A stretch of DNA of 64,000 nucleotides from Bradyrhizobium sp. CB1650 (GCF_029761915.1 NZ_CP121695.1:7407501-7471500), one strand, 5' to 3'; shown: positions 53,459 to 63,479, counted from the stretch's first letter. Made by a program: numbers and translations. Notes: generated by a model from the letters alone, not told the origin.

Positions 53459-54337
53459 TTACCTTGAGGTTGAATTGGAGGGCCCCCAGTTGGCGACGGC
53501 ATGCCGAAGCTGATCAGGAAGCCGATAGCACTCCTCTGAGCCCGGGAATGCACCTTTGCGGACATCGGTAGCCCAGCGCGACAGCGCCTCTTGGAACAGC
53601 TGGAATCCATTTGTATAGGCACGAACGAATTTGGGGCGATGACCTTCGGTTAGCCCCAAGACATCATGAAACACGAGCACTTGGCCCGAGCAATCAGGTC
53701 CTGCTCCGATCCCGATGGTGGGTATCGTGAGAGATTCGGTCGCTCGCGCCGCGAGCTCGGCGGGAATGCCCTCCAAGACCAGCGCGAAGCAGCCGGCTTC
53801 CTGCAGATGGTGCGCGTCATCGAGCAGCCGCAAGGCGGTATCCGTTGTCCGTCCCTGCACCTTGAATCCACCCATGACGTTGACGCTCTGCGGGGTCAGA
53901 CCGAGATGTCCCATCACAGGAATTTCGCAGTCGACCAAGGCGCGTACCATCTCGATGCGTTTGGCGCCACCCTCGAGTTTCACAGCATCGGCGCCACGCT
54001 GCAGAAAACCTCCTGCATTGCGAATCGTGTCCTCAGAACCGACATGAAAGCTCAGAAAGGGCATGTCGGCCACAAGCAGCGCATGAGGCCTCGTGCGCGC
54101 AACGGCCTCCAGGTGATGATTCATCATGGCCACGCTAACAGGCAGCGTGTTGTCGAATCCCAGGCAGACATTTCCAACGCTATCGCCGACCAGGATGATA
54201 TCGACAATGGGATCCGCGATGCGCGCCGCAACCGCATCGTAGGCGGTGGTCATCACGACACGCCGTCCTTTATCCTTCCACTGCTGCAGCGCCTGAATCG
54301 TGACGCGCTCTAGCGGTTGCTCTGAACTGTGGCTCAT
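53459..54337 (-). CDS. panB: Ketopantoate hydroxymethyltransferase
   Basis: About 292 residues from ATG at 54337 (MSHSSEQPLERVTIQ); an in-frame ATG at 54355 is also possible. It makes ketopantoate from ketoisovalerate and methylenetetrahydrofolate. Conserved parts: VVMTTAYDAVAARI, LVGDSVGNVCLGFDNTLPVS (Asp for magnesium), AVKLEGG, GHLGLTPQSVN and GIGAGPDCSGQVLVFHDVLG. First gene of the panBC operon. Ketopantoate reductase (panE) is not in the window and must be elsewhere. Confidence 0.95.
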   Translation of the reverse strand: MSHSSEQPLERVTIQALQQWKDKGRRVVMTTAYDAVAARIADPIVDIILVGDSVGNVCLGFDNTLPVSVAMMNHHLEAVARTRPHALLVADMPFLSFHVGSEDTIRNAGGFLQRGADAVKLEGGAKRIEMVRALVDCEIPVMGHLGLTPQSVNVMGGFKVQGRTTDTALRLLDDAHHLQEAGCFALVLEGIPAELAARATESLTIPTIGIGAGPDCSGQVLVFHDVLGLTEGHRPKFVRAYTNGFQLFQEALSRWATDVRKGAFPGSEECYRLPDQLRHAVANWGPSNSTSR

Positions 54338-54710
54338 ATTGGATGCGCTCCCCACAAACCGTCAGCGCTTCCTAGAGAAGGCGGGAGAAACCTGTCAATG
54401 GCATGGAGGATGGAGATCCCAGTTCTCTAGAACCGGAGAACAGGGGAAAAACAGCCCAATGGTCGCGCAACCATGAGACAAGACCTTTCTCATCGCGATT
54501 TCATCACTCGATGGCTCGGCTTCCCGTGCAGTTTCAGCGGCTGTGCCAGCCGCGTCCTCAATCGAGGTGCGGCGCTCGCGACGAGCCACCATCTGCACGC
54601 GTTTCTGGACTGATTGCAGTCTCTCCAAACGGTGCCGGCTCAACCGGACCGAGCTGCAGATGCACGCAGTGGGGACTTCGTCTTTAGGGCACATCTGCGT
54701 GTCTGCCCCC
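54338..54710. other. Region upstream of panB
   Basis: Presumably holds the panBC promoter. No gene or clear operator recognised. Confidence 0.3.
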
Positions 54711-54920
54711 CTATGGGTACTCCTTAGACTCCTGCTTCGGCGCTGGCGCACCGAGCAAAGTAAACGGATGGCAGGCCAGGAACGTCCAAAGGTGACAGGC
54801 CGTTGTAAGCGCAGCGAGAGCCGCGGTCGGGTAGATGTCGTCGCGAAGGCGCTCAGACCGAGCCAGCCTGGTGGCCCTGTAGGCCCTAAAGTCGATTATT
54901 TTTGCCGATGTTTCTGTCAC
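54711..54920 (-). CDS. Small protein, unknown function
   Basis: 69 residues: MTETSAKIIDFRAYRATRLA, RSERLRDDIYPTAALAALTT and a hydrophobic stretch (ACHLWTFLACHPFTLLG) that could be one membrane helix. The N-terminal IIDFRAYRATR looks like a conserved motif of short rhizobial proteins, but I know no function. Confidence 0.4.
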   Translation of the reverse strand: MTETSAKIIDFRAYRATRLARSERLRDDIYPTAALAALTTACHLWTFLACHPFTLLGAPAPKQESKEYP

Positions 54921-54993
54921 TTGATTTCCACGCGCTCTAGAGGGCCACTCGAATCCCCTGACCAGGGCCGTACCGGCACAACTCAGTCCATTC

Positions 54994-55176
54994 CTAAGCC
55001 GCTCGCCATCGAAGCCATTTCTGATCGGCCTCCCGCCGCGCCTTGAAACGGTTGACGCATTTCTTGGAGCAAAGGGCCGTTCGCCAATAGTAATGGCGGA
55101 TCAGCCCAAACTTTCCGCCGCATATCGCGCAACATGTGGCTGAATGGTCGAGGGAATTACGCAAGCCAATGTGCAT
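54994..55176 (-). CDS. Small treble-clef-like zinc-binding protein
   Basis: 60 residues: MHIGLRNSLDHSATCCAICG, GKFGLIRHYYWRTALCSKKC and VNRFKARREADQKWLRW. Paired CxxC and CxxxC motifs 18-20 residues apart, with aromatic and basic residues between and after, suggest a zinc ribbon or knuckle that binds nucleic acid. Resembles short bradyrhizobial proteins that I recall with the same CSxxCVxRFxxRREAD ending. Confidence 0.6.
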   Translation of the reverse strand: MHIGLRNSLDHSATCCAICGGKFGLIRHYYWRTALCSKKCVNRFKARREADQKWLRWRAA

Positions 55177-55309
55177 TCTCGCCTCCTGTCAGACATTTAC
55201 TTGGGAAGCCCCGCTGCCCTCCGACCACAGCACCACGCGCGCACCAAAGGTGCGCTCGCCCGGCGCTCCGTCCCACTGGAATTTCAGCCATCAAGAGCCG
55301 TGACTCTGG

Positions 55310-55428
55310 TGTGCGGCTGCCTCGCGAAGCAGTACTTTCCGCAGAAAGCCTCGCCGAGAATTTGCTCAAGATAATGGATTTCTCTATCGTGGTTAACGCA
55401 ATTCGCTCGACATTTCGGCCAAATGCTG
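55310..55428 (-). CDS. Possible second small zinc-binding peptide
   Basis: A minus-strand frame reads KCRANCVNHDREIHYLEQIL, GEAFCGKYCFARQPHTR. Two Cys pairs (CRANC, CGKYC) recall the neighbour at 54994. There is no ATG in frame; the start would be non-standard or lost, so this may be a broken gene. Confidence 0.35.
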
Positions 55429-55614
55429 CGCCTTTCATGGCTAGCCCGCAGGATTGCTGCGGCAGTTGGATCGGGAGCGCTTAAGTGCTTAAAGCGCGAT
55501 CAGCCTGCGAGCCTTGGGTGCTGCATCCTCGCTGCACGATCAAACGGCAGCAATACGGACACTTTCGCCTTGCAAGATCCTGTCACTGCAGACGATTGCC
55601 CAGTCTCCTGCATC

Positions 55615-56880
55615 TCACATCATCAAGTCAGCAGCGTCGCGGATGGCAGTATAGATTTCATCAAGGTCGGCCGCCGTAACGCAGTAAGGTGGCATCACGT
55701 AGATTGTGTTACCGAGTGGGCGTAGCAGCAGATTCCGCGCTTGGAAGAAAGCCAAAAGCCTCGGACCGATGTCCGCCAGATAGCCGGCATCGCTCGTGTT
55801 GAGTTCAAGCGCTGTGACTGTTCCTGTGCGTCGGACGTTTGCGAACCGTGAATCGGCGCGGAATGGCGCGAGTGCCTGTTCTTGCATCCTGGCCAAGGAT
55901 GCCAGCCGCCCGCGATATTCCTGATCCTGCCATAGGTCCAGATTAGCCTTGGCGGCGGCACAGGCCACTGGATTGGCCGTATATGAGCTCGAATGAAAAA
56001 ACGTACGCGTGCGATCTTCAGAATAATGCGCATCGAAAATATCGGCACGACAGAGTGTGACGGCGAGCGGCAGCGCCCCAGCCGTGAGACCTTTCGAATA
56101 GCAGGCAATATCGGGCGTGACATCGGCCTGCTCACACGCAAACAAGGTACCCGTCCGACCCCAGCCGGTCATGACCTCGTCCGCAATGAACAGGACGTCG
56201 AAGGCTTCGCAGATCCGCTTCATCTCTCTTAGTACCGAGGGAGAATACATCAGCATTCCACCGGCACCCAATATCAGGGGCTCAACGATAAAGGCTGCGG
56301 GATGTTCGCTTCGACACGCGTTTTCAAGCGCGTCGAGCGCTCTTTGCTCACGATCCCTTGCCGGGAACGGAATCGAGGTCACCTCGAACATCAGCGCGCC
56401 GTAGGCCGCATTGAAGACGCCTCGGCTACCTACCGACATCGCCCCGATCGTGTCGCCATGGTACGAGTGCTGCATCACCACAATTTGGGTTCGCTGTCTT
56501 CCGGTATTGTGCCAGTAGCCGAGCGCCATTTTCAGCGCGACTTCGACGCTGGTTGACCCGCTATCGGAGAAGAACACATGCTCGAGCGCCGGGGAGGTAA
56601 CCTTCAATAGTTCCGTCGCAACTTGCTCAGCTGGATCGTGAGTGTATCCGGCGAAGATGACCTGGTTGAGCTTGCCTGCCTGTTCTCGGATCGCGTTCAC
56701 GATGCATGGATGGCAATGGCCGTGGGTCACGACCCACCAGGAGGAGATCGCATCGATAAGGCGTCGGCCATCTTCGGTGTAGAGATAAGCCCCCTCTCCC
56801 CGCAGCACCTTCGTCATGTCCCGCTGTAGAGCATGCTGCGTGAACGGGTGCCAGATCGGCGACCTCTTGGCTATCTTCAT
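55615..56880 (-). CDS. bioA: Adenosylmethionine-8-amino-7-oxononanoate aminotransferase
   Basis: 421 residues, normal length. A PLP enzyme that uses S-adenosylmethionine to convert KAPA to DAPA. Class-III aminotransferase features: [82 protein letters not shown] and the PLP lysine in [17 protein letters not shown]. Last gene of the bioB-panD-bioF-bioD-bioA operon; it overlaps bioD by four bases (ATGA). Confidence 0.96.
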   Translation of the reverse strand: MKIAKRSPIWHPFTQHALQRDMTKVLRGEGAYLYTEDGRRLIDAISSWWVVTHGHCHPCIVNAIREQAGKLNQVIFAGYTHDPAEQVATELLKVTSPALEHVFFSDSGSTSVEVALKMALGYWHNTGRQRTQIVVMQHSYHGDTIGAMSVGSRGVFNAAYGALMFEVTSIPFPARDREQRALDALENACRSEHPAAFIVEPLILGAGGMLMYSPSVLREMKRICEAFDVLFIADEVMTGWGRTGTLFACEQADVTPDIACYSKGLTAGALPLAVTLCRADIFDAHYSEDRTRTFFHSSSYTANPVACAAAKANLDLWQDQEYRGRLASLARMQEQALAPFRADSRFANVRRTGTVTALELNTSDAGYLADIGPRLLAFFQARNLLLRPLGNTIYVMPPYCVTAADLDEIYTAIRDAADLMM

Positions 56881-57515
56881 AGGTTCAGGAAATCGGTACT
56901 AACAAAGGAGTCTTTGAAAGCAGCCTGCAGCCTATCGTCCGTGAGGGGAACAAGCCACGGGAGCCGTCCCAACCAACGCACTCTCCCGATCTCGCAAATC
57001 GCGCTTTCAGTTTCGGCGTTTCTTTCGCCAATGAACGCAATTCCAAGGATTCGAATCTGACGCTTCCGCAGAGCCTCTATGGAGAGCAGGGAGTGATTGA
57101 TTGTGCCAAGTCCTGTCCTTGCGCAAAGCACGACGGGAAGCTGCCAGCCCTCGAAGATGTCGATGTAAAGAGTGCGCGTTGTCAGCGGCACCATGAGTCC
57201 GCCGGCGCCCTCGATCACGAGTTGCCGCTCGCCGCTGTCCGGCAGTCGAAGCGTCTCTGGATCTATGCGAACGCCGTCGATCTCCGCGGAGTAATGGGGC
57301 GACGCAGGCGTCCGAAGTCGATAGAGCTCCGGCACAATCCGATCGGACGAGAGGCCACCGAGGCGGCGGATGCACTCGGAGTCGGTCTCTTGTTCGAGTC
57401 CAGCCTGGATCGGCTTCCAGTAATTCGCGCCGAGAAGGCCGGCGAGCCCCGCGGAAAATACTGTTTTGCCGACCCCGGTGTCCGTACCAGTCACGACGAT
57501 CCGCTTATTCATCAA
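56877..57515 (-). CDS. bioD: Dethiobiotin synthetase
   Basis: 212 residues. It closes the ureido ring of dethiobiotin using carbon dioxide and ATP. The P-loop [15 protein letters not shown] is at residues 10-24, followed by [10 protein letters not shown], the family's [12 protein letters not shown] and [16 protein letters not shown]. It overlaps both neighbours (bioF stop and bioA start), so translation is coupled. Start at 57515 or the adjacent Met at 57512. Confidence 0.95.
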   Translation of the reverse strand: MMNKRIVVTGTDTGVGKTVFSAGLAGLLGANYWKPIQAGLEQETDSECIRRLGGLSSDRIVPELYRLRTPASPHYSAEIDGVRIDPETLRLPDSGERQLVIEGAGGLMVPLTTRTLYIDIFEGWQLPVVLCARTGLGTINHSLLSIEALRKRQIRILGIAFIGERNAETESAICEIGRVRWLGRLPWLVPLTDDRLQAAFKDSFVSTDFLNL

Positions 57516-58663
57516 AACGAGCCCCTCGTCACCTCAACCAGCGCATCAAGCATTGCGCGCACGTCTGCTTCCCCAACGTTGAGTGTCAACGAAATTCGCA
57601 AGCGGGCGGTGCCTGCAGGGACGGTTGGCGGCCGAATTCCGCGGATATCGAAGCCGCGCGCCTGCAGAGCACAAGCAAGTCGCATTGCATGAGCATTATC
57701 ACCTACGATGTACGGCACGATCTGAGAGGTCGATGGTGTGCGCAAACCAAGCGAGGTGATCTGCCGATGCGCGAACGCAACGAGTTTGGTCAGCCGTTGC
57801 TGCCGCTCCGGCTCTTTCTGCAGGGTGAGGAGTGCCTCTCGAACGGCAACGGCCATCAATGGTGATGGGGCGGTGGCAAAAATAAACGGACGGCAGCGGT
57901 TGACCATGAAATCGCGCAAGATGCCGGAGGCCGTAACAAGTGCCCCTGCCGCACCGAGCGCTTTACCGCAGGTATGAACGACGATGAGATTTTCGCGCCT
58001 ATCATAAGGGGCCGTGAGCCCTCGTCCCTGATGCCCGTAAGCGCCTGTGGCATGAGCCTCATCCACGATCAGAAACGCGTCTTGTCGATCGGCGATTGCC
58101 ACCAGCTCTTCGAGTGGAGCGAAGTCGCCATCCATGCTGTAGAGACTTTCGGCCACAATCCAGACGCGGCCCGCCCCACCTTTGTTTCGCCAGTCGCGAA
58201 TTGCGTCTTCGAGTGACTGGGGATCATTGTGCGCGTGAATTCGACACTCTGCGCGGCCGGCCCGCGCCCCCTCGTGAATACTGGCGTGCACGAGCGAATC
58301 GAGAACGAGCAGATCGCCGCGCTGCGGCAGCGTTGTCAGGAGGGCAAAATTTGCGATGTAGCCGCCTCCAAAGAAAAGCGCTGCCTCCGCGCCAAAGAAC
58401 TGAGCCGCTTCCGTTTCGAGCCGTTCATGCTCCTCGCAATTGCCGCGCAGAAGCCGCGACCCGCCGGCTCCAACCGGAGTGCCCGCCTCGAGCGCGGCGA
58501 CCATCGCCTCTTTGATGCGCGGGGCGTTCCCGAGCGCCAGATAGTCGTTCGATGCGAAATCGATACCCACGCGCGGCTTGAGGCAGCGCAGCCGTTTATC
58601 TTCGTTCAAGGCATTCAACGCTGCGACGTAGGGACCAAGTCTAGCTGTTTGGATTGACCGCAT
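57512..58663 (-). CDS. bioF: 8-amino-7-oxononanoate synthase
   Basis: 383 residues. A PLP enzyme condensing pimeloyl thioester with alanine. Features: [74 protein letters not shown] and the PLP lysine in [16 protein letters not shown]. 76 bases separate it from panD upstream and it overlaps bioD. No gene for pimeloyl supply (bioC/bioH, bioZ or bioW) is present in the window. Confidence 0.95.
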   Translation of the reverse strand: MRSIQTARLGPYVAALNALNEDKRLRCLKPRVGIDFASNDYLALGNAPRIKEAMVAALEAGTPVGAGGSRLLRGNCEEHERLETEAAQFFGAEAALFFGGGYIANFALLTTLPQRGDLLVLDSLVHASIHEGARAGRAECRIHAHNDPQSLEDAIRDWRNKGGAGRVWIVAESLYSMDGDFAPLEELVAIADRQDAFLIVDEAHATGAYGHQGRGLTAPYDRRENLIVVHTCGKALGAAGALVTASGILRDFMVNRCRPFIFATAPSPLMAVAVREALLTLQKEPERQQRLTKLVAFAHRQITSLGLRTPSTSQIVPYIVGDNAHAMRLACALQARGFDIRGIRPPTVPAGTARLRISLTLNVGEADVRAMLDALVEVTRGSF

Positions 58664-58739
58664 TCATCACTCCGAGGATCGCATCAAATCACGCAAAAGA
58701 TGCGTTGGCCGTGTAAGAAGGAAGGATGGCTCGCTAGGT

Positions 58740-59093
58740 TCAACTTGCCAGGATGCGATTGTCTCGGTCCACACGCACAATGCGTGGCTTGAATATCTTT
58801 GCTTCGGCCTCGTCGAATGAGGCATATGCAACGATAATGATCTTGTCTCCGGGCATCGCCAGTCGGGCGGCCGCACCGTTCAGGCTTATCGTGCCAGACA
58901 TCGGCGGCGCCTCGATCACGTAGGTGGCAAACCGCGCCCCTGTTTCGACATTGTAGATTTCGACGCGCTCGTTGATCACCATTCCTGCTGCGTCCAGGAG
59001 CGTACGATCTATCGAGATCGAGCCTTCATAGTGCAGATCAGCTTCGGTCACTGAGGCGCGATGGATTTTTCCCTTCATCAAAGTTATCTGCAT
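58740..59093 (-). CDS. panD: Aspartate 1-decarboxylase proenzyme, inserted in the biotin operon
   Basis: 117 residues. It makes beta-alanine for pantothenate and self-cleaves between Gly24 and Ser25 (YEGSISID), at the same numbers as in E. coli, to form the pyruvoyl group. Also visible: [56 protein letters not shown]. It sits between bioB (50 bases) and bioF (76 bases) on the same strand, so pantothenate precursor supply is probably under BioR with the biotin genes. Confidence 0.95.
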   Translation of the reverse strand: MQITLMKGKIHRASVTEADLHYEGSISIDRTLLDAAGMVINERVEIYNVETGARFATYVIEAPPMSGTISLNGAAARLAMPGDKIIIVAYASFDEAEAKIFKPRIVRVDRDNRILAS

Positions 59094-59143
59094 TTCTCAC
59101 CTAGGCTGGATGTAGGGGCAACATATTGAGCGCACTGCTTCCG

Positions 59144-60136
59144 TCAGGCGAGCCCGGACGTGATGCCGAGCCGGGCCAGCAGATCCGCGTCGCGATCAAC
59201 TTTCGGGTTTTTGGTGGTCAAGAGCACGTCGCCGATGAAGATCGAATTTGCGCCGGCCAAGAAGCAAAGCGCCTGCAATTCGTCAGTCATGTATTGCCGC
59301 CCGGCGGACAAGCGAACCACACTCCTCGGCATCATGATCCGCGCGGTCGCCAGCAGCCGGACCAGCGCGATCGGATCGGGAGGCTCCGCGGTGTCTTCCA
59401 CCGGCACGCCCTCGATCTTGTTCCACAGGTTGATCGGCACGCTTTCGGGATGGTTGGGAAGATTGGCGAGCAGCACGAGCATACCTAGGCGGTCCTCAAC
59501 GCGCTCGCCCATCCCGATAATCCCGCCGCAGCAGATCTTGATCCCGGCATCGCGCACATGCGCCAGCGTATCGATGCGGTCCTGCAGGCTGCGGGTGGTG
59601 ATGATCTTGCTGTAAAACTCGAGCGATGTGTCGAGGTTGTGATTGTAGAAGTCAAGGCCGGCCTCGGCGAGGCGCGCGGCCTGCTTCGGTGTCAGCATGC
59701 CGAGCGTGACGCACGTTTCCATGCCAAGTCCTTTGACCGCGTTGACCATGTCGCAGACGGAATCAAGATCGTGATCTTTTGGCGTGCGCCAGGCCGCGGC
59801 CATACAGAAGCGCGTGGCGCCGGCATCCTTCGCGCGCTGCGCGGTCGCAACCACATCGGCGCAACGCATCAGACGGGTGGCTTTCAGGCCGGTCTCGTAA
59901 TGCGCGCTTTGCGAGCAGTAGCCGCAATCTTCCGGACAGCCGCCGGTCTTGATGCTGAGCAGGCTCGCAGTTTCGACGTGGTTTGGATCGAAGTTCTTGC
60001 GATGAGCGCGCTGCGCCTGAAGCATCAGGTCGGCAAAAGGAAGGTCGTAGAGCGCCTTAGCCTGCTCGACGTTCCAATGATAACGAATCTGCGCCCCGTT
60101 GCCTGTTTCCATCTGGACTTGCGCAGCAGCATCCAT
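59144..60136 (-). CDS. bioB: Biotin synthase, radical-SAM enzyme
   Basis: About 330 residues from ATG at 60136 ([16 protein letters not shown]). The frame extends to 60172, but that start would overlap the BioR box. The [4Fe-4S] SAM motif [16 protein letters not shown] and the biotin-synthase segments [59 protein letters not shown] and [18 protein letters not shown] are intact. It inserts sulfur into dethiobiotin. First gene of the operon, directly downstream of two BioR-box-like sequences. Confidence 0.95.
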   Translation of the reverse strand: MDAAAQVQMETGNGAQIRYHWNVEQAKALYDLPFADLMLQAQRAHRKNFDPNHVETASLLSIKTGGCPEDCGYCSQSAHYETGLKATRLMRCADVVATAQRAKDAGATRFCMAAAWRTPKDHDLDSVCDMVNAVKGLGMETCVTLGMLTPKQAARLAEAGLDFYNHNLDTSLEFYSKIITTRSLQDRIDTLAHVRDAGIKICCGGIIGMGERVEDRLGMLVLLANLPNHPESVPINLWNKIEGVPVEDTAEPPDPIALVRLLATARIMMPRSVVRLSAGRQYMTDELQALCFLAGANSIFIGDVLLTTKNPKVDRDADLLARLGITSGLA

Positions 60137-60153
60137 AACCCAATCCCGCTCAA

Positions 60154-60182
60154 TTGTAGATAATCGCGTCAATTATCTATAG
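60154..60182 (-). promoter_or_regulatory. Two BioR boxes upstream of bioB
   Basis: TTATCTATAG (60173-60182) and TTGTAGATAA (60154-60163) each match the palindromic BioR operator TTATCTATAA/TTATAGATAA at nine of ten positions. They lie 18-46 bases upstream of the bioB start, where a repressor would block transcription. Confidence 0.85.
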
Positions 60183-60239
60183 TCATTGCTCTCGAAGAGA
60201 TGCTAATCGAGCTGCCTCGCAAATGCACCGGTTATTGCG

Positions 60240-60252
60240 GTAGATAATCTAT
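60240..60252 (+). promoter_or_regulatory. BioR-like site before bioR (autoregulation)
   Basis: GTAGATAATCTAT is a near-palindrome (TAGATAATCTA) containing the TAGATAA half of the BioR box; it touches the bioR start codon at 60251. This suggests BioR represses its own gene. Confidence 0.65.
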
Positions 60253-60886
60253 GATCACCACTGACAACATGACGACGGTCGCGCGCATCGCGGACTCAAT
60301 CGCTGAGCGCATTATCAGTGGCGCCCTAGAGCCAGACGCGCCACTCCGTCAGGATCACGTGGCACGAGAATTCAATTCCAGCCACGTCCCCGTGCGCGAG
60401 GCCTTTCGGCAGCTGCAGGCACAACATCTTGTTGTCGCTGTGCCCCGTCGCGGTGTTCGGGTTGCCCCGCTCGATACCCGCTCAGTGAAGGAGATCGCCG
60501 AGATGCGCGCCGCGCTCGAAGTGGTGGCGTTGCGCCATTCGGGGCCAAGGCTCACAACAGCTCATTTGGCTCAGATCGAGCTCACCTTGATCGAAGGAGA
60601 CAATGCAAAGACGATCGAGGAGTTTGAGATAGCCAACCGCGCCTTTCACCAAGCCTTGGTCGCGCCGTGCGGAATGCCGCGTCTGCTCGCGAGCCTCGAT
60701 GGACTGCAGCTTGCCAATTCTCGATTGGTGTTCGCGATGGCGCGATCGGTGGGCTGGCGACCGCGCTCCAATCAAGATCACCGCCTGATTCTGCAAGCCT
60801 TGCGAACGCGCAACGTCGATCAAGCCTGTAACCTGCTCACGCGGCACATTCAAACCATTGAGCGCCTTGCCCTTCCGGCGTCCTGA
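60251..60886 (+). CDS. bioR: GntR-family repressor of biotin genes
   Basis: 211 residues from ATG at 60251; ATG at 60269 (MTTVARIADSIAERI) is a good alternative. The N-terminal GntR HTH (LRQDHVAREFNSSHVPVREA FRQLQ) and FCD ligand domain (EIAEMRAALEVVALRHSGPR; EFEIANRAFHQALVAPCGMP; DHRLILQALRTRNVDQACNL) are full. It is divergent from bioB with BioR boxes between, the arrangement known for BioR in Rhizobiales, where it substitutes for BirA regulation of biotin synthesis. Confidence 0.93.
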   Translation: MITTDNMTTVARIADSIAERIISGALEPDAPLRQDHVAREFNSSHVPVREAFRQLQAQHLVVAVPRRGVRVAPLDTRSVKEIAEMRAALEVVALRHSGPRLTTAHLAQIELTLIEGDNAKTIEEFEIANRAFHQALVAPCGMPRLLASLDGLQLANSRLVFAMARSVGWRPRSNQDHRLILQALRTRNVDQACNLLTRHIQTIERLALPAS

Positions 60887-61021
60887 GCAAGTCTGGCAAG
60901 CTTCGTTGCGGATCGCCGACGATCGCAAGCGACGATCATGCTGCAAGCGACTAGCCTCATTGCAACGGGCTCTATTCCCAGATAGTTATCGCACCCGCTA
61001 GCGACATCTCCACGGACAGCT

Positions 61022-61339
61022 ATGATTCGTCACATCGTCTTCTTCAGCGCCAAGGACGAGGCGCACATCGACCATATCATCGAAGGTCTTTCGCTTCTCA
61101 CCACGATACCACATGCGCGCCGGCTTGAGGTTGCCCGCAACCGCAAGACCGATCAGGTCGGCAACGATATCGACATCGTGGTCTATGGTGAGTTCGACAG
61201 CGAGGCGGAGCTCGCAGCGTACAAGGCGCACGATCTCTACCAGGAGTCGATTAAACGGGTCCGACCGCTCCGCGAGCTGCGGTTCGCGGCCGACTACGAT
61301 GCATCAATAGATACCGCTTTCGCCTCCACGGCAGGATGA
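61022..61339 (+). CDS. Dabb-domain (stress-responsive A/B barrel) protein
   Basis: 105 residues. MIRHIVFFSAKDEAHIDHII is the first strand and helix of the ferredoxin-like Dabb fold, followed by RRLEVARNRKTDQVGNDIDI and VVYGEFDSEAELAAYKAHDL YQ. These form dimers, and members range from stress proteins to cyclases; no active site can be assigned. It lies between bioR and pabB on the same strand without overlap. Confidence 0.8.
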   Translation: MIRHIVFFSAKDEAHIDHIIEGLSLLTTIPHARRLEVARNRKTDQVGNDIDIVVYGEFDSEAELAAYKAHDLYQESIKRVRPLRELRFAADYDASIDTAFASTAG

Positions 61340-61476
61340 TCCAGGTGCTGTCGCAGCAAAAGGTCCACCGCCGGGTTAACTTGGCAATGGACCTCAAGTT
61401 TCGGCCCATCGCAGACAAGCGTCGTTCTCATCGGGTGGGGCAACAGTGAACGGCACTTTCACGACGTCAGCCGCAG

Positions 61477-62886
61477 GTGACCGATAACCCGATGCATGTT
61501 CGCGAGTTGCAGTGGGTTGAACCTGTCACAGCGATGCGACATCTCGGGCATCGATCGCATGTCACGTTTCTCGATAGCGTAGCAAGGCACGAGCTGCTTG
61601 GGCGCTACTCATATCTAACGTGCGACCCGTTCAGCACCTATAGGGTCGCGAACGGTCAAGTCAGTTGGAGCGGGCTGACTCTCGAGGCCGATCCATGGAA
61701 GGTCCTTCGCACGCTACTCGCGAAGTACCCGCAAGAGCATCGTCCCGATCTCCCGCCGTTCCAGGGAGGAGCGGCAGGCTACCTTGCCTACGACATGAAC
61801 AGGACATTGGAGCGATTGTCTGCGCCGGCAATTGCCGGTCTGGGTTTGCCCCAATCTGTCCTACACTTCTATGATGTGGTCATCAGTTTCGACCACCGGG
61901 ACAACAAATGCTGGATCGTCTCGACCGGATGGCCGGAGCCGGACCGAGTGCGACGGAGCGAACGAGCGCGTCGTCGAGCTGACGAGTTTGCAGCATTGCT
62001 TGCCGGTCCAAAGGCGCCACAGAAGGGTTGCCCCAGCAAAGCGGGCGCATGGCGCTCGAACTTCAGCCGCGAGAGCTACATTGCGGCGGTACAACGCGTG
62101 ATCGACTTGATCCTGGCGGGTGACGTGTTCCAGACGAATATTGCGCAGCGTTTCAGCACCCGCCTGCCGACCTCGTTTGATCCACTCGCCTTCTATTGCC
62201 AGCTACGATCATTGAATCCGGCGCCTTTTGCGGCCCTGCTGCGATGGGGAAAGCTGACCATCGCATCAAGTTCGCCGGAACGATTCCTGAAGCTTGAGGG
62301 GCGACAAGTCGAGACACGACCAATCAAGGGCACGATCGCGCGTTCTCCTGATTTCAAGGAAGACCACTGCCGTGCGGCTGTTCTCCTCGCTTCCGAAAAG
62401 GATCATGCCGAGAACACGATGATTGTCGACCTTTTGCGCAACGATCTGTCACGCGTTTGTACCGCGCATTCGGTCGAGGTTCCGGCCCTGTGCAATCTCG
62501 AGTCCTATGCCTCAGTGCACCATCTCGTGTCGATCGTTACGGGGAAACTTGCCGGAGACGAAGACGCCGTTAGCCTGCTCCGTGCTTGCTTTCCCGGCGG
62601 CTCCATTACGGGAGCGCCAAAGCTGCGGTCGATGGAAATTATTACAGAAATCGAGCGCATAGCGCGAGAGGTCTATTGTGGGGCGATCGGCTTCATCGGC
62701 TTCAACGGGCACATGGACACAAGTATTGCGATCCGCACGGTCACGATCGACGGCGACCTGGCTGTGTTTCATGCTGGCAGCGGTATAACCGCCCTGTCGG
62801 AGCCCGAGGCCGAATACGAGGAAACGCTCGCCAAGGCAGAGCGAATCTTTGATGCATTTGGTTCTGAACCAGCTGGTGCATTTTGA
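61477..62886 (+). CDS. pabB: Aminodeoxychorismate synthase component I
   Basis: 469 residues from GTG at 61477, or 464 from ATG at 61492. The chorismate-binding domain has RPIKGTIARS, whose Lys marks PabB rather than anthranilate synthase (which has PIAGT), together with VFQTNIAQRFSTRLPT, SSSPERFLKLEGRQVETRPI, ENTMIVDLLRNDLSRVC and CFPGGSITGAPKLRSMEII. With PabA it adds an amino group to chorismate for p-aminobenzoate and folate. pabA starts inside its stop codon. The lyase PabC is not seen in the window. Confidence 0.93.
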   Translation: MTDNPMHVRELQWVEPVTAMRHLGHRSHVTFLDSVARHELLGRYSYLTCDPFSTYRVANGQVSWSGLTLEADPWKVLRTLLAKYPQEHRPDLPPFQGGAAGYLAYDMNRTLERLSAPAIAGLGLPQSVLHFYDVVISFDHRDNKCWIVSTGWPEPDRVRRSERARRRADEFAALLAGPKAPQKGCPSKAGAWRSNFSRESYIAAVQRVIDLILAGDVFQTNIAQRFSTRLPTSFDPLAFYCQLRSLNPAPFAALLRWGKLTIASSSPERFLKLEGRQVETRPIKGTIARSPDFKEDHCRAAVLLASEKDHAENTMIVDLLRNDLSRVCTAHSVEVPALCNLESYASVHHLVSIVTGKLAGDEDAVSLLRACFPGGSITGAPKLRSMEIITEIERIAREVYCGAIGFIGFNGHMDTSIAIRTVTIDGDLAVFHAGSGITALSEPEAEYEETLAKAERIFDAFGSEPAGAF

Positions 62887-63479
62887 TTGTCATCATCGAT
62901 AATTACGATTCCTTCGTGTTCAACATTGCCCGCTATTTCCACAAGCTCAGTGAAGCAACGGAAGTGATCCGAAACGACGCTATCAGCATCAGCGAGCTCG
63001 TTGGTCTCAACCTGCGCGCGGTGGTCATATCGCCCGGCCCCTGCACCCCAAATGAGGCAGGAATATCGACAGCAGTGGTTCGCGAACTTTCAGGACGCGT
63101 ACCAATTCTCGGCATCTGCCTTGGACATCAGTGTATTGGCAGCGTTTTCGGAGGACGTGTGGCGCGTGCGCATCGGCCCATGCACGGTCGGCGCTCATAC
63201 ATTGCGCATGACGGCCGAGGGTTATTCAAGGGGCTGCCAACCCCGCTTGACGTCGGACGCTACCATTCTCTTATCGTCGAGCTTGATCAGTCATGTGCGC
63301 AGGACCTCATAGTGACAGCGCGTTCGGAGGAAGGCGAGATCATGGCCCTCGCGCACAGCTATTATCCCACCTATGGGGTCCAGTTCCATCCCGAGTCGAT
63401 ACTTACCTCACAGGGGCACGTCCTGCTTATGAACTTCTTGCGACTCATAGAGGATTCTCGAAACCACGCGGAGCAATGA
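62883..63479 (+). CDS. pabA: Aminodeoxychorismate synthase glutamine amidotransferase subunit
   Basis: 198 residues from a TTG start that overlaps the pabB stop (TTGA), a rare start supported by the perfect N-terminus IVIIDNYDSFVFNIARYFHK. The class-I glutaminase triad is complete: nucleophile Cys in GICLGHQCIG, and His and Glu in GVQFHPESILTSQGHVLL. The oxyanion loop is ISPGPCTPNEAGIS. It gives ammonia to PabB; the same subunit could also serve anthranilate synthase in some bacteria. Confidence 0.93.
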   Translation: MIVIIDNYDSFVFNIARYFHKLSEATEVIRNDAISISELVGLNLRAVVISPGPCTPNEAGISTAVVRELSGRVPILGICLGHQCIGSVFGGRVARAHRPMHGRRSYIAHDGRGLFKGLPTPLDVGRYHSLIVELDQSCAQDLIVTARSEEGEIMALAHSYYPTYGVQFHPESILTSQGHVLLMNFLRLIEDSRNHAEQ

